This document shows positions 10,988 to 24,440 of a stretch of 64,000 nucleotides of DNA, in pieces; positions within the stretch are counted from its first letter, which is position 1; every line of letters starts with the position of its first letter. The notes under the pieces are model-generated. The model ran no database searches and was not told the DNA's origin. It saw nothing but the letters and a program-made list of their open reading frames with translations. The DNA is from Fasciolopsis buskii (Eukaryota; Platyhelminthes; Trematoda; Plagiorchiida; Fasciolidae). Location of the stretch: NCBI GenBank assembly GCA_008360955.1, contig LUCM01006437.1, positions 320,397 through 384,396 of the forward strand, in the 5' to 3' direction. The translations under genes and the position numbers were made by a program.

Positions 10988-13900
10988 GTGACTAGCCTGG
11001 CAGTGGTTTTAAGTTTGCACCCTGAACAACCAATGGGTGTTAGGACGTATATGCGCACGCCCTAGTAACTGGACCAATCAGGTTGTGAGCTACTCATGCA
11101 GCGTGCATTTTGACCATTGATAACAGTCAACCTTGTCGAGAGCCGAGCGGCGTTGATGAGACTGGAGTGCTGTTTGTAATGTGCGTGGCTGACACCGCCG
11201 GTTCTGATCAAAGAGGCTCCTGCTTAGACTGGGATTGCCTACGTTACGGTTACTTCCAATCCAATACGGCAAGTGGTTTTGCGAAATGAATTGTGTAAAT
11301 TTCAAGAGTAATCATAGTTCATGAGTCTGAATCAAACGAAATCCAGAGTGCTTCGAAAAAACGAAGTGTCGTTTTATATGTACTTCGTCAACAGTCAGCA
11401 AGGTAGCATCATCGGTTTTGGGTGCGACTGACTTGGAAGCAATTTGCCCACTATATCAGGAACTTTGACCTACTGGACTCCCAGCAAGAAAATCACATGC
11501 ACGGTACCAAAAGTAATATCTTGCATAGATCACCAAAAAAGACACATCCACGGTCATCCAACGGCCAGTGCCATGATGTTTCTATCTGGCTAACCCAAAT
11601 CCCGATCCCAACACTAACCGTGTGCTTACGTTCGGTAATGTACGATTGACTGTATTCTGCTTTGAATATTATGAAAAATTGACAGCGACGATTAGGAGGT
11701 AAAAAGTAGAGAACAACAGTTTGTTTTGAAGCGATTTTCTAATGGGACATGGTTAATGAAAAATTAAGTTATATTGTAATTACGACATTGTATATCTTTC
11801 TCTTTGGTGAATGTTTCATCCCGCCTTACAATGTTTCAAAAAAACTTGGGTCATAGTTTGATATATTGCTCTCATTCAGGTAGTCTTACACTCTTGCAGT
11901 TGGTCCCGAACACAACCGTCGAATATTTCCCGTTGACATCTGCATTCTTCACCGTAACATGGTTGTTGACGAACTGTTGAAAAAAACCCTGTTAGCATCT
12001 CCTTCAACAAATAAATTCTAATTGGCCACTTGGTCAAGTGATGAGCAAAACTCGGTAGCAAGATTCACATTCCTTGGTTGTTGTTTTACCAAATTGCTTT
12101 GTTGCCTTGCAGACTGATGCACATCTAGTTTCCGGCACCATATGCTGATCAGATCGCACGTGACATTGTCTGTACACAAATTGGCCATACGCGCCTTCTT
12201 TCTTCATCCATCATTTGGCGATAGAACTTAATCTTGAAAACAAATATTGGTTTGAACCAATTGTACAATCAACGGACAAATGTAAACAAATACTAAGACA
12301 GTGGAGGGGGGTCGGCGACACGTCATCCCCACCCTATCTCCGGTTTGGAGAGACCTGTCATTTTTCGAATCAGCTGATAAGATAAGGAACTATAGAGTCG
12401 AGTGAATGATGGTTGGAATATTTTGTTCACATCAGCTCATAGAAGGAAACGACCGGTTGCCAACCCCTCTAAGTGTAGAGGGCGAAAGGTAACCACTGCT
12501 CACAAGAGAATGAAAATAAGCATTGCCTCACTTGTCTCGGAACGATCGAGTCCTTTCGATCGAGTTCAGATGTTCACGCTAATTTGTTTTCGGTTAGTTC
12601 GAGAAGGCGTTCGTCTATGAATACACCGTTTTTCAATCCGGTTGAGCCGGGTACTAAATCCAATCAAATATGCTCGATCGCTGTCTGTTACGAAAAACCG
12701 TAACTATCGGAGAAGTGGGAAAGTTGCCTGCGGTTCGAATTTTATTTTTCCAGAAAGCACTTGGGTTGGAATTAGTTCATGTTACGTAGTATGATTTGAC
12801 TTTCCGCATGCATATGACACGCACGTATCATGCATAAGAAAGATTAGTATAGAGCGCAGTCCACTCGGAGACTAGTTTCTGGGAAGCGCTTTGTGTGGAA
12901 ATATTTCTATATGATTATCTCTCCTAGAATTAGTTGACGTATGATAGCACAAACTGAACTGATCGGATGAAGCAATTAAAATTGATCCCCAGTAATCCCT
13001 GAGGACGGGGAAAGATTCATCGAGAGCGAAGTAACGTACATAATGCCAGACAATTTCCCGTTTCTCTCCGATCAGTCACGTAGATTGTATAATCAATTAT
13101 TTTTGCGATGTTATATCTTGGTAACGCAAAGCGCTGCGTTGGATAAGGGATGTGATAAAATGTGAAAAATGCCAAACCGTTCGGAAGATTCGATTAACAT
13201 CGCAGTGACCAACCAAACAGTTTTATTGTCCTCTGGACCCACGAGATCGAGTTACATTGTCTGATAAACAAAGCAAAAAAGCATCATTTTATTAGAGCAT
13301 TCCGGACATTTATTTCATCAAGAGATCCTTCATCTTCTACTGCTACTACCCAACTTCGAAGTCATCTGTCATTACTCCGCAGTTTAAATTGATGGTCGTT
13401 AGTTCGACTGATTGCTAGAATGAGGTGAGAGACATGTCCAGACTGGTTCATCGCCTGTTCCAGTCGAAATCGTCTGTTCTACTCAGTCAATAGCGGCATC
13501 TTTAGCGGCTTTATGATGTCAAAGACGTATTCATCCAACAAACTTTTTAACGAATGTTGACATTTCTGAACATCCAGTTACACACGACAAACAATCAGGA
13601 TAAGGTGAACGATTAAATCGGACGTAAACGAAATAACTCCACTCGGTTTTACGGAGTTGAGTACGAAATTGTTGACTTCTTCCGCAAACATGTGCCACAT
13701 TTTCCAACATACGAATATTTCTACATTTTTGACATTTCGCTTACCACGTTAATTAATCAGCTACCAGACGACTTTTATCTCTCAATTCGAGTATGCATTC
13801 GTAGGTCGTTCTGGTGACACTTCAGATTCGCGATTGATAAACTTGCTTGGTTGTAGCATACCACCGTGTGACAACGATGCATCATCTCCGTTTTAAGATT

Positions 13901-14505
13901 TGTTGCTTGAGCGTTATAAAGGCTCATTTGCAGTTCTTCTGATAGAGTTCCTAGTGTTGGGTCCGTCGTCATCCGTCATTTTGTTCAAATTACTTTACGA
14001 ATCGGACAAAAAGTGCTCGCCGCTGGTTGGCCAAGCTGCATTCTCCTGGATGAAATGATTTTGAATGCGCACGTGACTGACGCGCTTGTTTAGGTTGTCA
14101 TTTTGGCTACAGAAATTATGAAATTTATCTCCTATGGACTCTGACCCACCGGTGGACTATTGAGCAAGAAAAGACTCTAACGGGGGCACCACTACTTGAG
14201 TAATAGAACGCAATGTGTTGCATTACTGACTTGTCCTACGGTCCAAGAACATGGCCGATGTTTCGTGGACTATGAGACGGTGGACAGCCGTATCGAAACC
14301 AGATTTGACCTTGACTCCGGAGTAAGTCAACTCAAGGCCGTTATGGCTTCACCTTTGACCTAGACATCTGTTACGACCTGTGTGAAATAGTTTACGGATA
14401 AGCGAACAATAAGCGATAGTGCACAGTCGATTCCTATAAACATCCAACATTTTGATATCGAATTCTGAAAATAATAATTTGTCCAGTATTTTCTCCGTTT
14501 ATTTA

Positions 14506-14535
14506 TACATATATATATTTATATATGTATATATG
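14506..14535. repeat. AT-rich microsatellite
   Basis: Alternating TA units with interruptions (CATATATATATTTATATATG). Similar short tracts lie at 26206-26226, 26888-26911, 40598-40616 and 40657-40675. Confidence 0.7.
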
Positions 14536-17325
14536 GATTATAAATGGTATCTGTGTGAGTGGGCCAGATCTTTAAACAAAATCGGTGCTAATAGTACCGT
14601 GACCGGAGAACTTTCACATTCGCATTAGCATTAGAAATCGGTTTCGTTCTTGACTGTGTCATTTCCCTATTTATTCTCGAGCTTCTTCCAAACCTTTTTC
14701 GAAATTATGCCACAACTTTTCGGAACGGCTATCCGAGTGATTAATTCAGTTCTCGTTCGTATAGATTACAAACGTGATTCGCGTTAAATCGGCACGTTTG
14801 TCCAAACGTACATTAAGAGGCACGGATTATGTTTGTATTAGTCTAGAATCTGGGAGAAGAAGCAAATTTGTCAGATCTCGTGAAGATGATCAGGTTCTTC
14901 ATCATTTCCGAATCTTTTTGACATAAATCCTAATTATATTGGCTTTATTCCGAAATAATGTGAGAAGTTCCATAGTTTGCCGGTGAACTGGTCTTCACAC
15001 AAATCTGGTGCTGTAAAGGAAGGACGTGATATGAATACTTCTATTCGACAAAAACAAACAGTTTCGTGAAGTAAAATATTTTTCGCAATTTAAAAGCTTT
15101 GCGTCATCTGTATACTAAAGACCCAGGTTCACGAACTGAATTGCAGGGCCTGTAAACTGCACTGTTTGTCCCTTAGATTACTGGGGAAATTGTAAGACGT
15201 TTTGAATGTGATGCACAACTGTTTTACAGAAAAGATATTAGGCCTGAAAACACTAGCTTGAACGTGTTGAATTCCACCGCGATGGTCTTTGTCCTCACGT
15301 TTACCACGACTCAGACAGAGCCTGTCTGTTCCATTCTTTTGGTGCTTTGTCTATCTTTGTACAGTTCGGTTTACTTGCTCATGTTTTGGTATCAATGAGT
15401 TAGCACTCGCCCTGTACAAATAGACCGTTACAAGTGACTTGTACGTTCGCGCTTCCGATCACACCATGTGAACACCAGATGGACAAGCTGATCCGTCACG
15501 TGTGCCCTGATTAAAACGAGCTGCTATCAGTCACGTGATGGACCAGACCGATCTGCAATCTAAATAAAATTATTTTTTCCAATCTGACACGTACATTCAA
15601 CGCATTATGGGCAAGTGACACCAGTGCACACTGTTATAGTTGAATTGCCATTCATCATTCTTTGTTTGAGGATATTATCACGTTCGTTCGTTATCAACTG
15701 TCAATGCAACAGTCTTAACTTAAATTTATTTCGCCATTTTCTCATTGTCTGCGGAAATTCAGGTTTATCAGGAAGGCCACTGAAAAAAATACAAACAGGA
15801 AGACATCGAAATAACTAAAGTTCTCCGTTGTTCATTGAAGGCCGAATATATGCTTTTCTGATAATCTATTCGCATGTCGTCAACTCGCTGTGTTCTCCAC
15901 GTCCTGTGCGCTCATATCTACCACCAGCATCATGCCAGTTCACGGAAGGACATCTCACGTCCAAACCTGTAAGGCATCACAATCACGCTTAAGGTCGGTA
16001 CTCTAAAGTCAAGTGATCAAGTGCACGTCACAGTCCCACGGCAGTTTCAAATGGTTATGTAGGATGATGCATTGACTCAAAATGAAACTTGACCTTTTAC
16101 CATCCACGAAATCATCGATTATCTTCTCCAAGGTTCCACAAGATCTGGTAGAAGAAGGATGTTGTACGGGCATACAGTTATTCATTCAGACCCATGAGGT
16201 TGATATGCAATTTTGGTGTGGCAGAATTTGGTCACTGTTGAATACGGTTGGTTAACAGTGAGTAGCATGACTAACTAATGAAATTAACGAGCAACCTGTA
16301 AGATGAAATATTTCAGTATCTTAATAACATAAATCAATGTTGAGTTGTATTACTAATCATTATCGACAAGCGTAGCGCCAGATTCGGAAGGGTAAAATTA
16401 CAATGGATGACCCGATCGATTCCACGGCCCGATTGCACATGTTCCAAGCGGTACATGTTTAAAAAGAAACCATTTATTCGAAACAATAACAGGCCGGAAA
16501 AAATTCTGGCAACGGTTTTTTTATTCATTGAATTACAATCCATTAGTTTAAAACCTATCAACAACTTTATTCTGGCTTCACCTTGGGATTATTCAGCCCA
16601 ACTCGAATGCGATGTTATTACGAAGTTCGGTGGATTCTTCAATCCTTAATCATTAGTTTCCTCGACTAAAGATGTCTTGAACGGACCAGTTAATGAATAG
16701 CCTTGTTCAAAATGTCAGTTAGCCCGGTCCAGTCGAAGTTTTCTCACCAACCTAATTGTCTCTGAGTCTATAATTTTCGCTGAGGCATTATACACATCAT
16801 TTCCACCCCTCGTTTCGATTGGTCCATCTTTTATGCGTACAAGTTCATACAGTTCTCTCTTTGTCCGCCGTCACGTGCCATGAGTTTGTTTGGTCATATT
16901 TACTATTTTGTCTTTTGCATGAAAGATAACAAATCTTTGCAAGTTTTTCAAAACTGTCACGTGATCAAGCAAAAAAGCACAATTATCATTCGGAGTTCCA
17001 CGTTTCTTTCCGGCTTACTTGAAATTTTTTCTCGGACGCCAAGCTCGTACCGTTTATTGCAAATTGTACTATTGCCTCCACGATTTCATTGGGATAATTG
17101 AAATACGGATACGCATTGCGAAGAAAACTCTGATGTTATTATTATATTTGTCACAATAACGCGTTAGAATTGGACACAGAGAAGAATGTCGTATTATTTG
17201 AAAAACGAGAATATTCGAGTATGGTTGGCCCCAGTCGGCTTACACAAAAGTTGTCTCGGTGTAATGTATGCAACCCAATGGAAAGTAGCAGAGATCAATT
17301 GTTTGACGGACTACGGTGACGTCGT

Positions 17326-17371
17326 TGATGATGATGATAATGTTGTTGATGATGATGATGATGATGATTCC
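17326..17371 (+). repeat. imperfect GAT/GTT trinucleotide repeat
   Basis: Runs of GAT separated by AAT-GTT-GTT. In one frame (17186-17401, ATG to TAA) the tract encodes an Asp-rich tail after about 50 ordinary residues, ending SDSDEDSKCD. I found no family for the frame and treat the tract primarily as a microsatellite. Confidence 0.6.
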
Positions 17372-19558
17372 GATTCCGATGAAGATTCTAAATGCGATTA
17401 AAAAGAATATCTAGATCACAAGTAGCTACATTCGCCACAGGAATGAGTGGTTTGATATTATTTTTTGTTTTATTATATTCGGTTTGATTTAACAAGAAGT
17501 TCCTGCACAGAATGTTAAACTATACTGATTTCTTTGACTTTTAAAATCAATTAACAAAGATATTGTAAAATCAATGGGAATAGATTGATTTTGGTGCGAA
17601 ATGAGAGAACAACTGAAAGCGGGAATCTGTCAAGTAGTTTTCACTTTCATTTTCTGCCAGAATTTACGAAATAGAACAGTCACAACTCAAATCAAGATGG
17701 GAAGTTATGGTTTAGCCAAATACCAGCTTACTTAAGTTTGACTGTCTGTGAGATTGACGATAAACCTCCCTAGTAAATTTGCATTGGATATTTTGTGTGC
17801 ACTCATTTTCGTGATCCGAGGAGAAAATCGTGGGTACTAAAACATCCTTCTTGATATGTCGTTTATGAATGCAGCTAACAATTTTCAAATAATATCAGAC
17901 TTGTTTTTTTTTAAATAACGAACTGTGCATTCAGATGTTTCGCAAAAATTGGTTCATTTTCTATACTTAGTTTATACTTGGAAGTCAACTGAAGCACACA
18001 GAATATACCTTTGTTATCTTTCCTAGCTCCTATATGAGCTCAAAGCGAGCTCGTTGACCTGCTAGTCGAAAATCCTACAAATCGAGTCACCCTCAAAGAC
18101 TTTGCTAAACATCGCCCATTGTACAGCAAAATCCTCGACCTCGTTTTACAATTGGATCAATTCTACATTTGTCGAAATCTGCCGACCAAACTCTCTAGTT
18201 CTAAATATATTGCACTGGTCTTTCCTCAGATAGAAACTTTTCGGTTAGCAGACTGCAGATGAACCTATTGGATTCTGAGAAAGTTGCCCGCAGTATACAG
18301 CGTTGATGTCGTCATTGTTTGTTTTCCTTAGTTCATATGAACTGGAATCACAGCTGGCCTGGAAAATACGAAATGGATCAGTCCGATTTATCAAACTAAC
18401 CCAAACTTGAGGCTTGAATCTCGAGTTCAAAATTGCAAGAAAAAACAAAGTTCAACCAGAACATCCGATTCGACGGTCGCCAGATTTCTTCGCTGCCTCG
18501 CCTGCAATGATCTTCAACAGTCAGTCATTCGCAAATTTGTACACGTTTCTGAGCACTACGTCTATTACTCGACACTGTTTGATCTGGTTGAGTTCACAAG
18601 TCCTAATTCCAGTGGTATCTAACATGCTGGCTACGTGGACAGTCAATTCTAATCTGGTTTGGAAACTCATATTTACCGCACTTTTCCTTCAGCATATCCT
18701 TCATTCAGACGAATCACTTGTATCCTATAAGATGAGAGTCAAGTATTATCCAGTGCCCAACTTGATTTTACCGCCAAATTTCTTTTTCTTCTCATAACAA
18801 GATTATCCCGTGAAATTCGGGTGCTTTCATCATCCGGCAAATTATACGATTCTTGGTACAGGCATAGCTACTGAAGTGACAACACTCCAATTGAAGAGGT
18901 GATCGAAAATTTTTCTTTCCGAATGACTAGTGAAATTCATCCCCGTGAATGAAACAAGCTTGCTAATTTCCTTCATCGTAATGCCAGGTCTAGTTGCTCG
19001 GAAGCTATATATTCTGCTACCTATTGATTACCTTTGGAAGAGGTAATGCACACTTTCAAAGTAAACGGGAGTTGAAATTCCTCGTATGCGAGGCTCCCGA
19101 ATATTCGTCAGAGTGGGTCTCTAGTAAGATCAGTATTGTGCATGCAAAACGTGTCCTATCACTAGAGTTCAAGCTGCTTATTGACTGTTTTGGATCTAGT
19201 TCGTGAGATGCTGAGTCCACATGATGTGAAAGATTCGTGGAACTTCGTAAAAGCTGGTATTTTGAACTATGTGCAACATTCACGTGGAACCATAACTTGT
19301 AAATGTGTCCTTACGTAAAACCGCATATTCATTCTGATTTCCTTCTCTTCTCAAGCATTTGACTTCCATTTCCAGTTGTTTATGTTAGCTACCTTATCAT
19401 AATTTGCATCGATATCATTCTCTTACTTTGACGGTATCTCGTAAGGGCAGATCGATGGTGTGGCCTTGAGCAGTCCATGGCTGTTGCGTCTGCATTCAGG
19501 CTTGAAGGGCCGACGATTGATAACATTTCACAAACAAGGCTAGACAAAATTTGTTTTG

Positions 19559-19651
19559 ATGGGATTTGCATTTTTAACGATCCTTGCTATTTTACCACTA
19601 TTGTACTTGGTTTTGACTCCTTTCATCCATAAAATTTTGTTTCGTCTACAA
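19559..19651 (+). CDS. possible first coding exon encoding a signal-anchor-like peptide
   Basis: An ATG at 19559 opens 31 codons ending exactly at a consensus donor GTAAGT (19652-19657). The peptide begins MGFAFLTILAILPLLYLVL and is strongly hydrophobic, then becomes basic (HKILFRLQ), as in a signal peptide or signal anchor. An in-frame TAG lies five codons upstream of the ATG. I could not find the following exon. It is a short item that chance could supply. Confidence 0.15.
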
Positions 19652-20004
19652 GTAAGTCATCGAAATTGTGAGGCTATCAGAATGAACTCTAAAACGCCCT
19701 TTGCACTGGAAAACGATACTGAACAATCACAATTCAAATTTTCTAAGCTTCCGACCAGTGTCCTGCGAAACCACTTTAGTAAGATCCTTTATTATCAGGC
19801 TAGAGTTAGCTGTTCCCCCGATACATTAAAGCGATAGTGAATGAATGATTTCGTGAACCGTATACTCACATATTGCTAACACTGATCAAAGGGCCAGGCT
19901 CTGTCGGTTATGTTCAAAGCATTCAGACTGTAATTATGTTATCTGTAGAGAAGTGATCTATTGATGAAAGTTGATTATTATACTCAAGCTGTCCTGAGCC
20001 ATGC

Positions 20005-20165
20005 AACTCAGTAAAGGATAAGTGCTATAACACGCGACAGATTTCACCATTCCATTAACATTAGACTACGAATTGTTACTCCCGAGTTCTCGTCCCAGTT
20101 TGGACGCTGTCGATGTGCGCTAAAAGCAATAAAACAGCTGCACAGTGTTTCAACCGTTTCTCATT
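20005..20165 (+). repeat. tRNA-derived SINE, family B, diverged copy
   Basis: The 3' part matches the better copy at 49205: GTCCCAGTTTGGACGCTGT here versus GTCCCAGTTCAGGCGCTGT there, followed in both by ATGAAACAGCTG-like and ACAGT blocks. The upstream tRNA-like half is badly eroded, so the 5' boundary is approximate. Confidence 0.55.
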
Positions 20166-20384
20166 AATGAACTGATTATTGATACAGCTTGAAAAGTGAT
20201 TTTGTAAACCATGTCCTGTCTTACTGATGCTGATTGAAAGAATAAAGACTTTTCGGGATCCACTGAATGTAGGAACTCATTTACTTTAGACCGGCATAAT
20301 AGTGCAACCAGCTTATGAAAGAAATGCATCAGATATTCAGACCCTCTTCAAATCACAAGCTTGCGGTGAAAACGCTTCAAACTT

Positions 20385-20560
20385 GGCCGGTGGTGGCCGA
20401 GCAGATAAGGTCGTGGCGTTTGGACGTGAAGGTCGCGGGTTTGAATCCTCACATCGCCGGTCAACTTCCCCACTTGGCAGCCCTCTGCTGGCCGCGGCTC
20501 ATTTCCTGAAAAATGGTTTGCATTGTCAATTCATTATTAAAGGAAGTAAATGATAAAAGA
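20385..20560 (+). repeat. tRNA-derived SINE, family A, copy 1
   Basis: The head carries RNA polymerase III promoter boxes in tRNA spacing: A box TGGCCGAGCAG at 20394-20404 and B box GGTTTGAATCC at 20438-20448. The body (CAACTTCCCCACTTGGCAG, then CTGCTGGCCGCGGCTC) and the tail (GGAAGTAAATGATAAA) recur in four other copies in this window on both strands. The head resembles a Leu/Ser-type tRNA. Open frames here are translations of the SINE, not genes. Confidence 0.9.
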
Positions 20561-23500
20561 TAAACTAAAAGACGTGCTTGAAGGATGTATCAAGATGAGT
20601 ATGAGAAATGCCCTTTGGCAATTTCAGCCGTACCTAGTTTGTCGTCACACAATGCAATTGTAACGATAAATACGTCGGTAAAACCAAATGACTCTTTCGA
20701 TAACGATTGCCTGAACACATTTCCAGATGGCCGGTAATGGGGATGACATCAAATTCGACTGACAGTTCAAAAAACAGCGATCAAATTTCAACGATAACGA
20801 AATACTAGAATCTCATTTGAATCGTTAGGAGCTTAAATGGATGGTAAGTCCAGTTAAGAATCACGTGGCTATTCGCGGGAGGATTTTCATTGGTCAGGCA
20901 AGGCTAACCCTCATAAACAGAATACAAGGCCTAAACGTATTGGTTTTTATTCTCAGTAGTATATTTTGCATACGGATAGATGAAGAAAATTCCCCCGGAA
21001 GCACACGATCGGTTTTGCGGTTATTACCGCTTTTCACGTATGCGTACCCCGTATTCTTTTGTCAAACCATCCCTACATTGGTGCCCTCTTTTCTTTGTTT
21101 CTCACTTCCAGCTAAATTTTGTTCGTGCATCCATATACGAAATATACTGCTGAGAAGAACAGCGACGTGCACTACTGAAAACAAAGTTGAGTCTGTATTT
21201 TCTTCCAGTCTACTGTTACGTATTCTCAATTGGAAACAATCAGTATTCAGGCCGCGTAGTTCAACCTTATGCATATAAAACGCACTGACACAACAAACTT
21301 ACCTTGTTTGGAGTTGATCCCAATTTCGTGAATATGGAATATCTCGAAATTTCAGGTCCTCTCTCTTTGCGTACGATTGCCGGAAAGGCGAACTCTTTAA
21401 GGGCGAGAATCTCAGAAATGGTCAAGCTTGTAGCGGTCCGTATTTAGGTGGGATTCGCCAGTCGAGTAAAATAATCTGCATATTTTATCCGGTAGCCTCA
21501 TTGTCACTTCTTTAGAATGGGTTTCGTCTTGTACTATGTGGCAGTGGAGACGTGAAAATCAAATGCTGTCCACTTTAAAGTTAGAGGTAAACAAAAAATA
21601 TTACATAAAGGAACGCAAACGATAGAATAGCACGTTCGACTGATTCTGCACAGAGTCCATCAATCAATCGTGCGACACTGTTGTTTGAATTCATTCTACG
21701 TGGTCATCTTGTCCGAGGAATTGCCAAATTTAGGCAATTCATCAAAGGAAAGGACGGTAGGCATTAATATTCCTGCCATTTTTCTCTCTCATTTTTCCTT
21801 TCAACGAATGGAAAAGCATTGTAGCGTAACATGGATTTGTTCCTCCGGATCGTTTGTTTAACCGAAAATTGACTGCCAAGCGCGGTCGTCATTTGCGCGT
21901 AACTCACGCACGCTTCACTAGCACGATCCTATCAAAATATACTCAACCTGCTACCGTTTCCGACTATCTTTTCCGTGTACCGGTCAAAGGTCAGGATTGC
22001 CGGTATTGCAATCGTACCGAGCCGAGTAAGAGCGAAGCACAAGTGGTCGCAGTGGTTAAGGGCAAACAAATGGAATAAGAGATCCGCGGTAAAACAATCG
22101 GTCTTGCAGCATACCGCCAGACTGTCAAACAACGTTATGCGCAGTTGTAATGATTAACACTGATTAATTAGCAACTGAAACCATGATTTGAGAAATCTAT
22201 GCCAACCGTAGCCCAGGTCGTTGACTTTAGTGTCGTGATGGCAGTTGAATTTGGCGTTTAAATGGCAAGGGTATCATCAGCGATGGCATTGACATCATCA
22301 GTGGGTGTTAGTGATCATTTATTTATGTCGTTATCCTTGATCTTTGACATCGTTGGCTACCTTCACCTTCCTACTAGATTGAGGAGCATCGTCAACTGCC
22401 CACGTGCACTGGCAATGTCACCTCGGCTGGTGATGGAAATTTGCGATCGAAACATCGAGCTCGGTAATCGGAACTTCACGAAAAACAGCACTGGCACAGG
22501 CAATTGGTATCAATTTTGCAGACAGCTGTTGAAAAATAGAGTTTCAAACTTCGCGGGGATGGTCAAGAACCGTTATCGATTACCCCGTATTACTCTGCCA
22601 AAACGACAAAGGGATGCATTACGGAAGTAACTTTCGCGGACGGGTGCCGATTTCACATAGCGTTTGCTTTTTCTTATTTGGAATTGGCGCGTGATGAGAA
22701 CAATTTGTTCAAACGCTATGGCACCAGGCGCGACAGCATCTATGGTGTGTGTAGTGCACCGTAGAAACTATGCATGCATTGACAGTTTTAGTAAGAATGG
22801 AATGCATTTGAAAGTAAGCTAGCAAAGGGTCTTGAGGTTGAAACCAGAATAAATGGAGTGTGACAGGGCGAACAAAATAGACAAAAAATGAACAGTTCTT
22901 TTGGGTATTTTGAGACCGGAAATTATGTCTCGTCACTGGTCCGGATGACTTGGAATGCGAAACGTTAAACTCAAGTCCTCGCGACGGAAACTTCTGGAAA
23001 ATACACAATTCAGCGTAAACTTTTGTCTCCAAGTCAAAAAATTGTCTACTAGGAGAAACTTGGTTTGTGTTATGCGGAAATACTTGTGTATTCACTGTAT
23101 GCATTCAAAAGTCAGCAAGACCAAAGGATGTTCTGTACTAACGGACATTCGGAAAGATGGAATATGCTAAATTACAAATATTTACAAGCGGGATTTAAAC
23201 TAATCAAGTTTTTTAGTGGGTTAGATAGCATGTTTGGTTCGATTTATTTTGTACAGCAATTATGCGGCTGCTGTCCCATGCGCGTATGATGCCCAAGGCA
23301 ATACCAGAATGTCCCCGAAGCAAGCTGAATCGGTGAATAAGCATGTTATTTCTAAACTTTTTAAATCATACGATAATGGATAAGCGATATAGACAAGTCT
23401 CTTCAGTCCCGTGATAACAAAAAAATGTCGTTTTCGTTTAATGAATACGGGATGAGTCTAAATTCCACGAGGATCATGTACTCACCTAAAGTCCAGATCA

Positions 23501-24000
23501 TGTAAATGTTCACGTGATGATTGTTCATGCTTGCGTGATCGCTCTGAACAAAATCAGACTGGATAGCCCGGTGAATGTTTGGAAATACCATTACATGATT
23601 CTCTAGAAAGTATACTTTTTCGGAGTGAAATAAATGATAACGGACATACAAACGACTAATTAGGAACGGACATTCAACATTGTACCCCGTGTCGTTCATT
23701 CAACTTAGCTTTAATCGACACAACCTTGTCCAGGATATCGTTCTATCTGATCGGGGTAACTTAACAATTCCGGAACGAGGAATTGATTAGCGGCTGACAG
23801 CTTCAAGCATGGAAGTTATGTCTGTTCGATCATCACTGTAAACAGGAAACAGTAACAAAGATAGCAATTTGTTTACGATTCCAAAATGCACTGGAAACCG
23901 CTGATTGAATTAGTAGATTGAAATAACTTAAAGCAAAGTCTAAAAAATCATACGGTATTGAACTTCAAAAAAAAAACAGTTAATTTCCAATAGCTTGCCT
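20561..24000. other. non-coding stretch, nothing firmly recognised
   Basis: Several 120-145-codon frames overlap here (20841-21278 plus, 22262-22630 plus, 22709-23104 minus), but none has a recognisable domain or convincing splice borders at both ends. A GTAAGT immediately after an ATG at 20841 is isolated. The interval 21.85-22.15 kb is somewhat GC-rich and Arg/Lys-coding in two frames at once, which argues for composition rather than coding. Confidence 0.35.
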
Positions 24001-24173
24001 ACCGGCGTTGGCCAAACGGATAAAGTCGTGGCGTTTGGACGTGAACGTCGCGAGTTTGTATCCTCGCATCGCCGGTCAACTTCCCCACTTGGCAGCGCTG
24101 TTCTGGCCGCGGCCCCCTTCCTAAAAAATGATATACGTTGTTGTTTCATTAATAAGGGAAGTAAACGATAAAT
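24001..24173 (+). repeat. tRNA-derived SINE, family A, copy 2
   Basis: Same head (TTGGCCAAACGGATAAAG A-box region; GAGTTTGTATCCTC in place of the B box), same body (CAACTTCCCCACTTGGCAG) and same tail (GGGAAGTAAACGATAAA) as copy 1. The B box is mutated, so this copy is probably not transcribable by Pol III. Confidence 0.88.
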
Positions 24174-24364
24174 GTGATCTATCAAATATAACAAACTTTT
24201 GGATGATTATTACCAAATTTGAACACGTTGCAAGGGTTGCGCAAAACGCGATATGCTGCTGGAAATTTGTGTCTTTATGTGAAGAAAGGTGAGGTCACAT
24301 AGTCACGTGTGCCTTATTTTCTACACGTTGATATGCACTTGCTCCATCGGGTTAAAACTACTAA

Positions 24365-24440
24365 GACCAGCTTGGATCGGTGATATTCAAACGGACAACA
24401 TCGCTTTGAGTCAGACTGAACGTCGCGAGTTCAAACCCTT
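24365..24440 (+). repeat. possible diverged tRNA-like SINE head
   Basis: ACTGAACGTCGCGAGTTCAAA resembles the B-box side of family A copy 2 only 300 bp upstream, but the family-A body is absent. It may be an old fragment. Confidence 0.25.

Larger units (their letters stand above)
10988..19558. other. non-coding stretch with short low-complexity tracts
   Basis: No supported gene. Visible items are a 7-bp perfect hairpin at 12465-12482 (CCCTCTA-agtg-TAGAGGG), an AT microsatellite at 14506-14535 and a GAT-rich tract at 17326-17371. Segments 11440-11500 and 14140-14200 share a faint similarity (both contain GCAAGAAAA after a proline-type stretch) and may be remnants of one old repeat. Confidence 0.35.

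Noticed and set aside
11140..11170. GTTGATGAGACT, partly like a hammerhead ribozyme core
   Set aside because: No matching GAAA strand and flanking stems at the required spacing.
18036..18259. Plus-strand open stretch of about 74 codons ending in TGA at 18257-18259
   Set aside because: No start codon, and the only possible acceptor lacks a pyrimidine tract.
20841..21278. 145-codon frame starting at an ATG overlapped by GTAAGT
   Set aside because: The ATG lies next to a donor-like site, but no upstream exon was found; hydrophobic composition is unspecific and a frame of this size is expected about once by chance.
22262..22630. ATG-started 122-codon frame
   Set aside because: No domain or splice support; within the size expected by chance at this composition.
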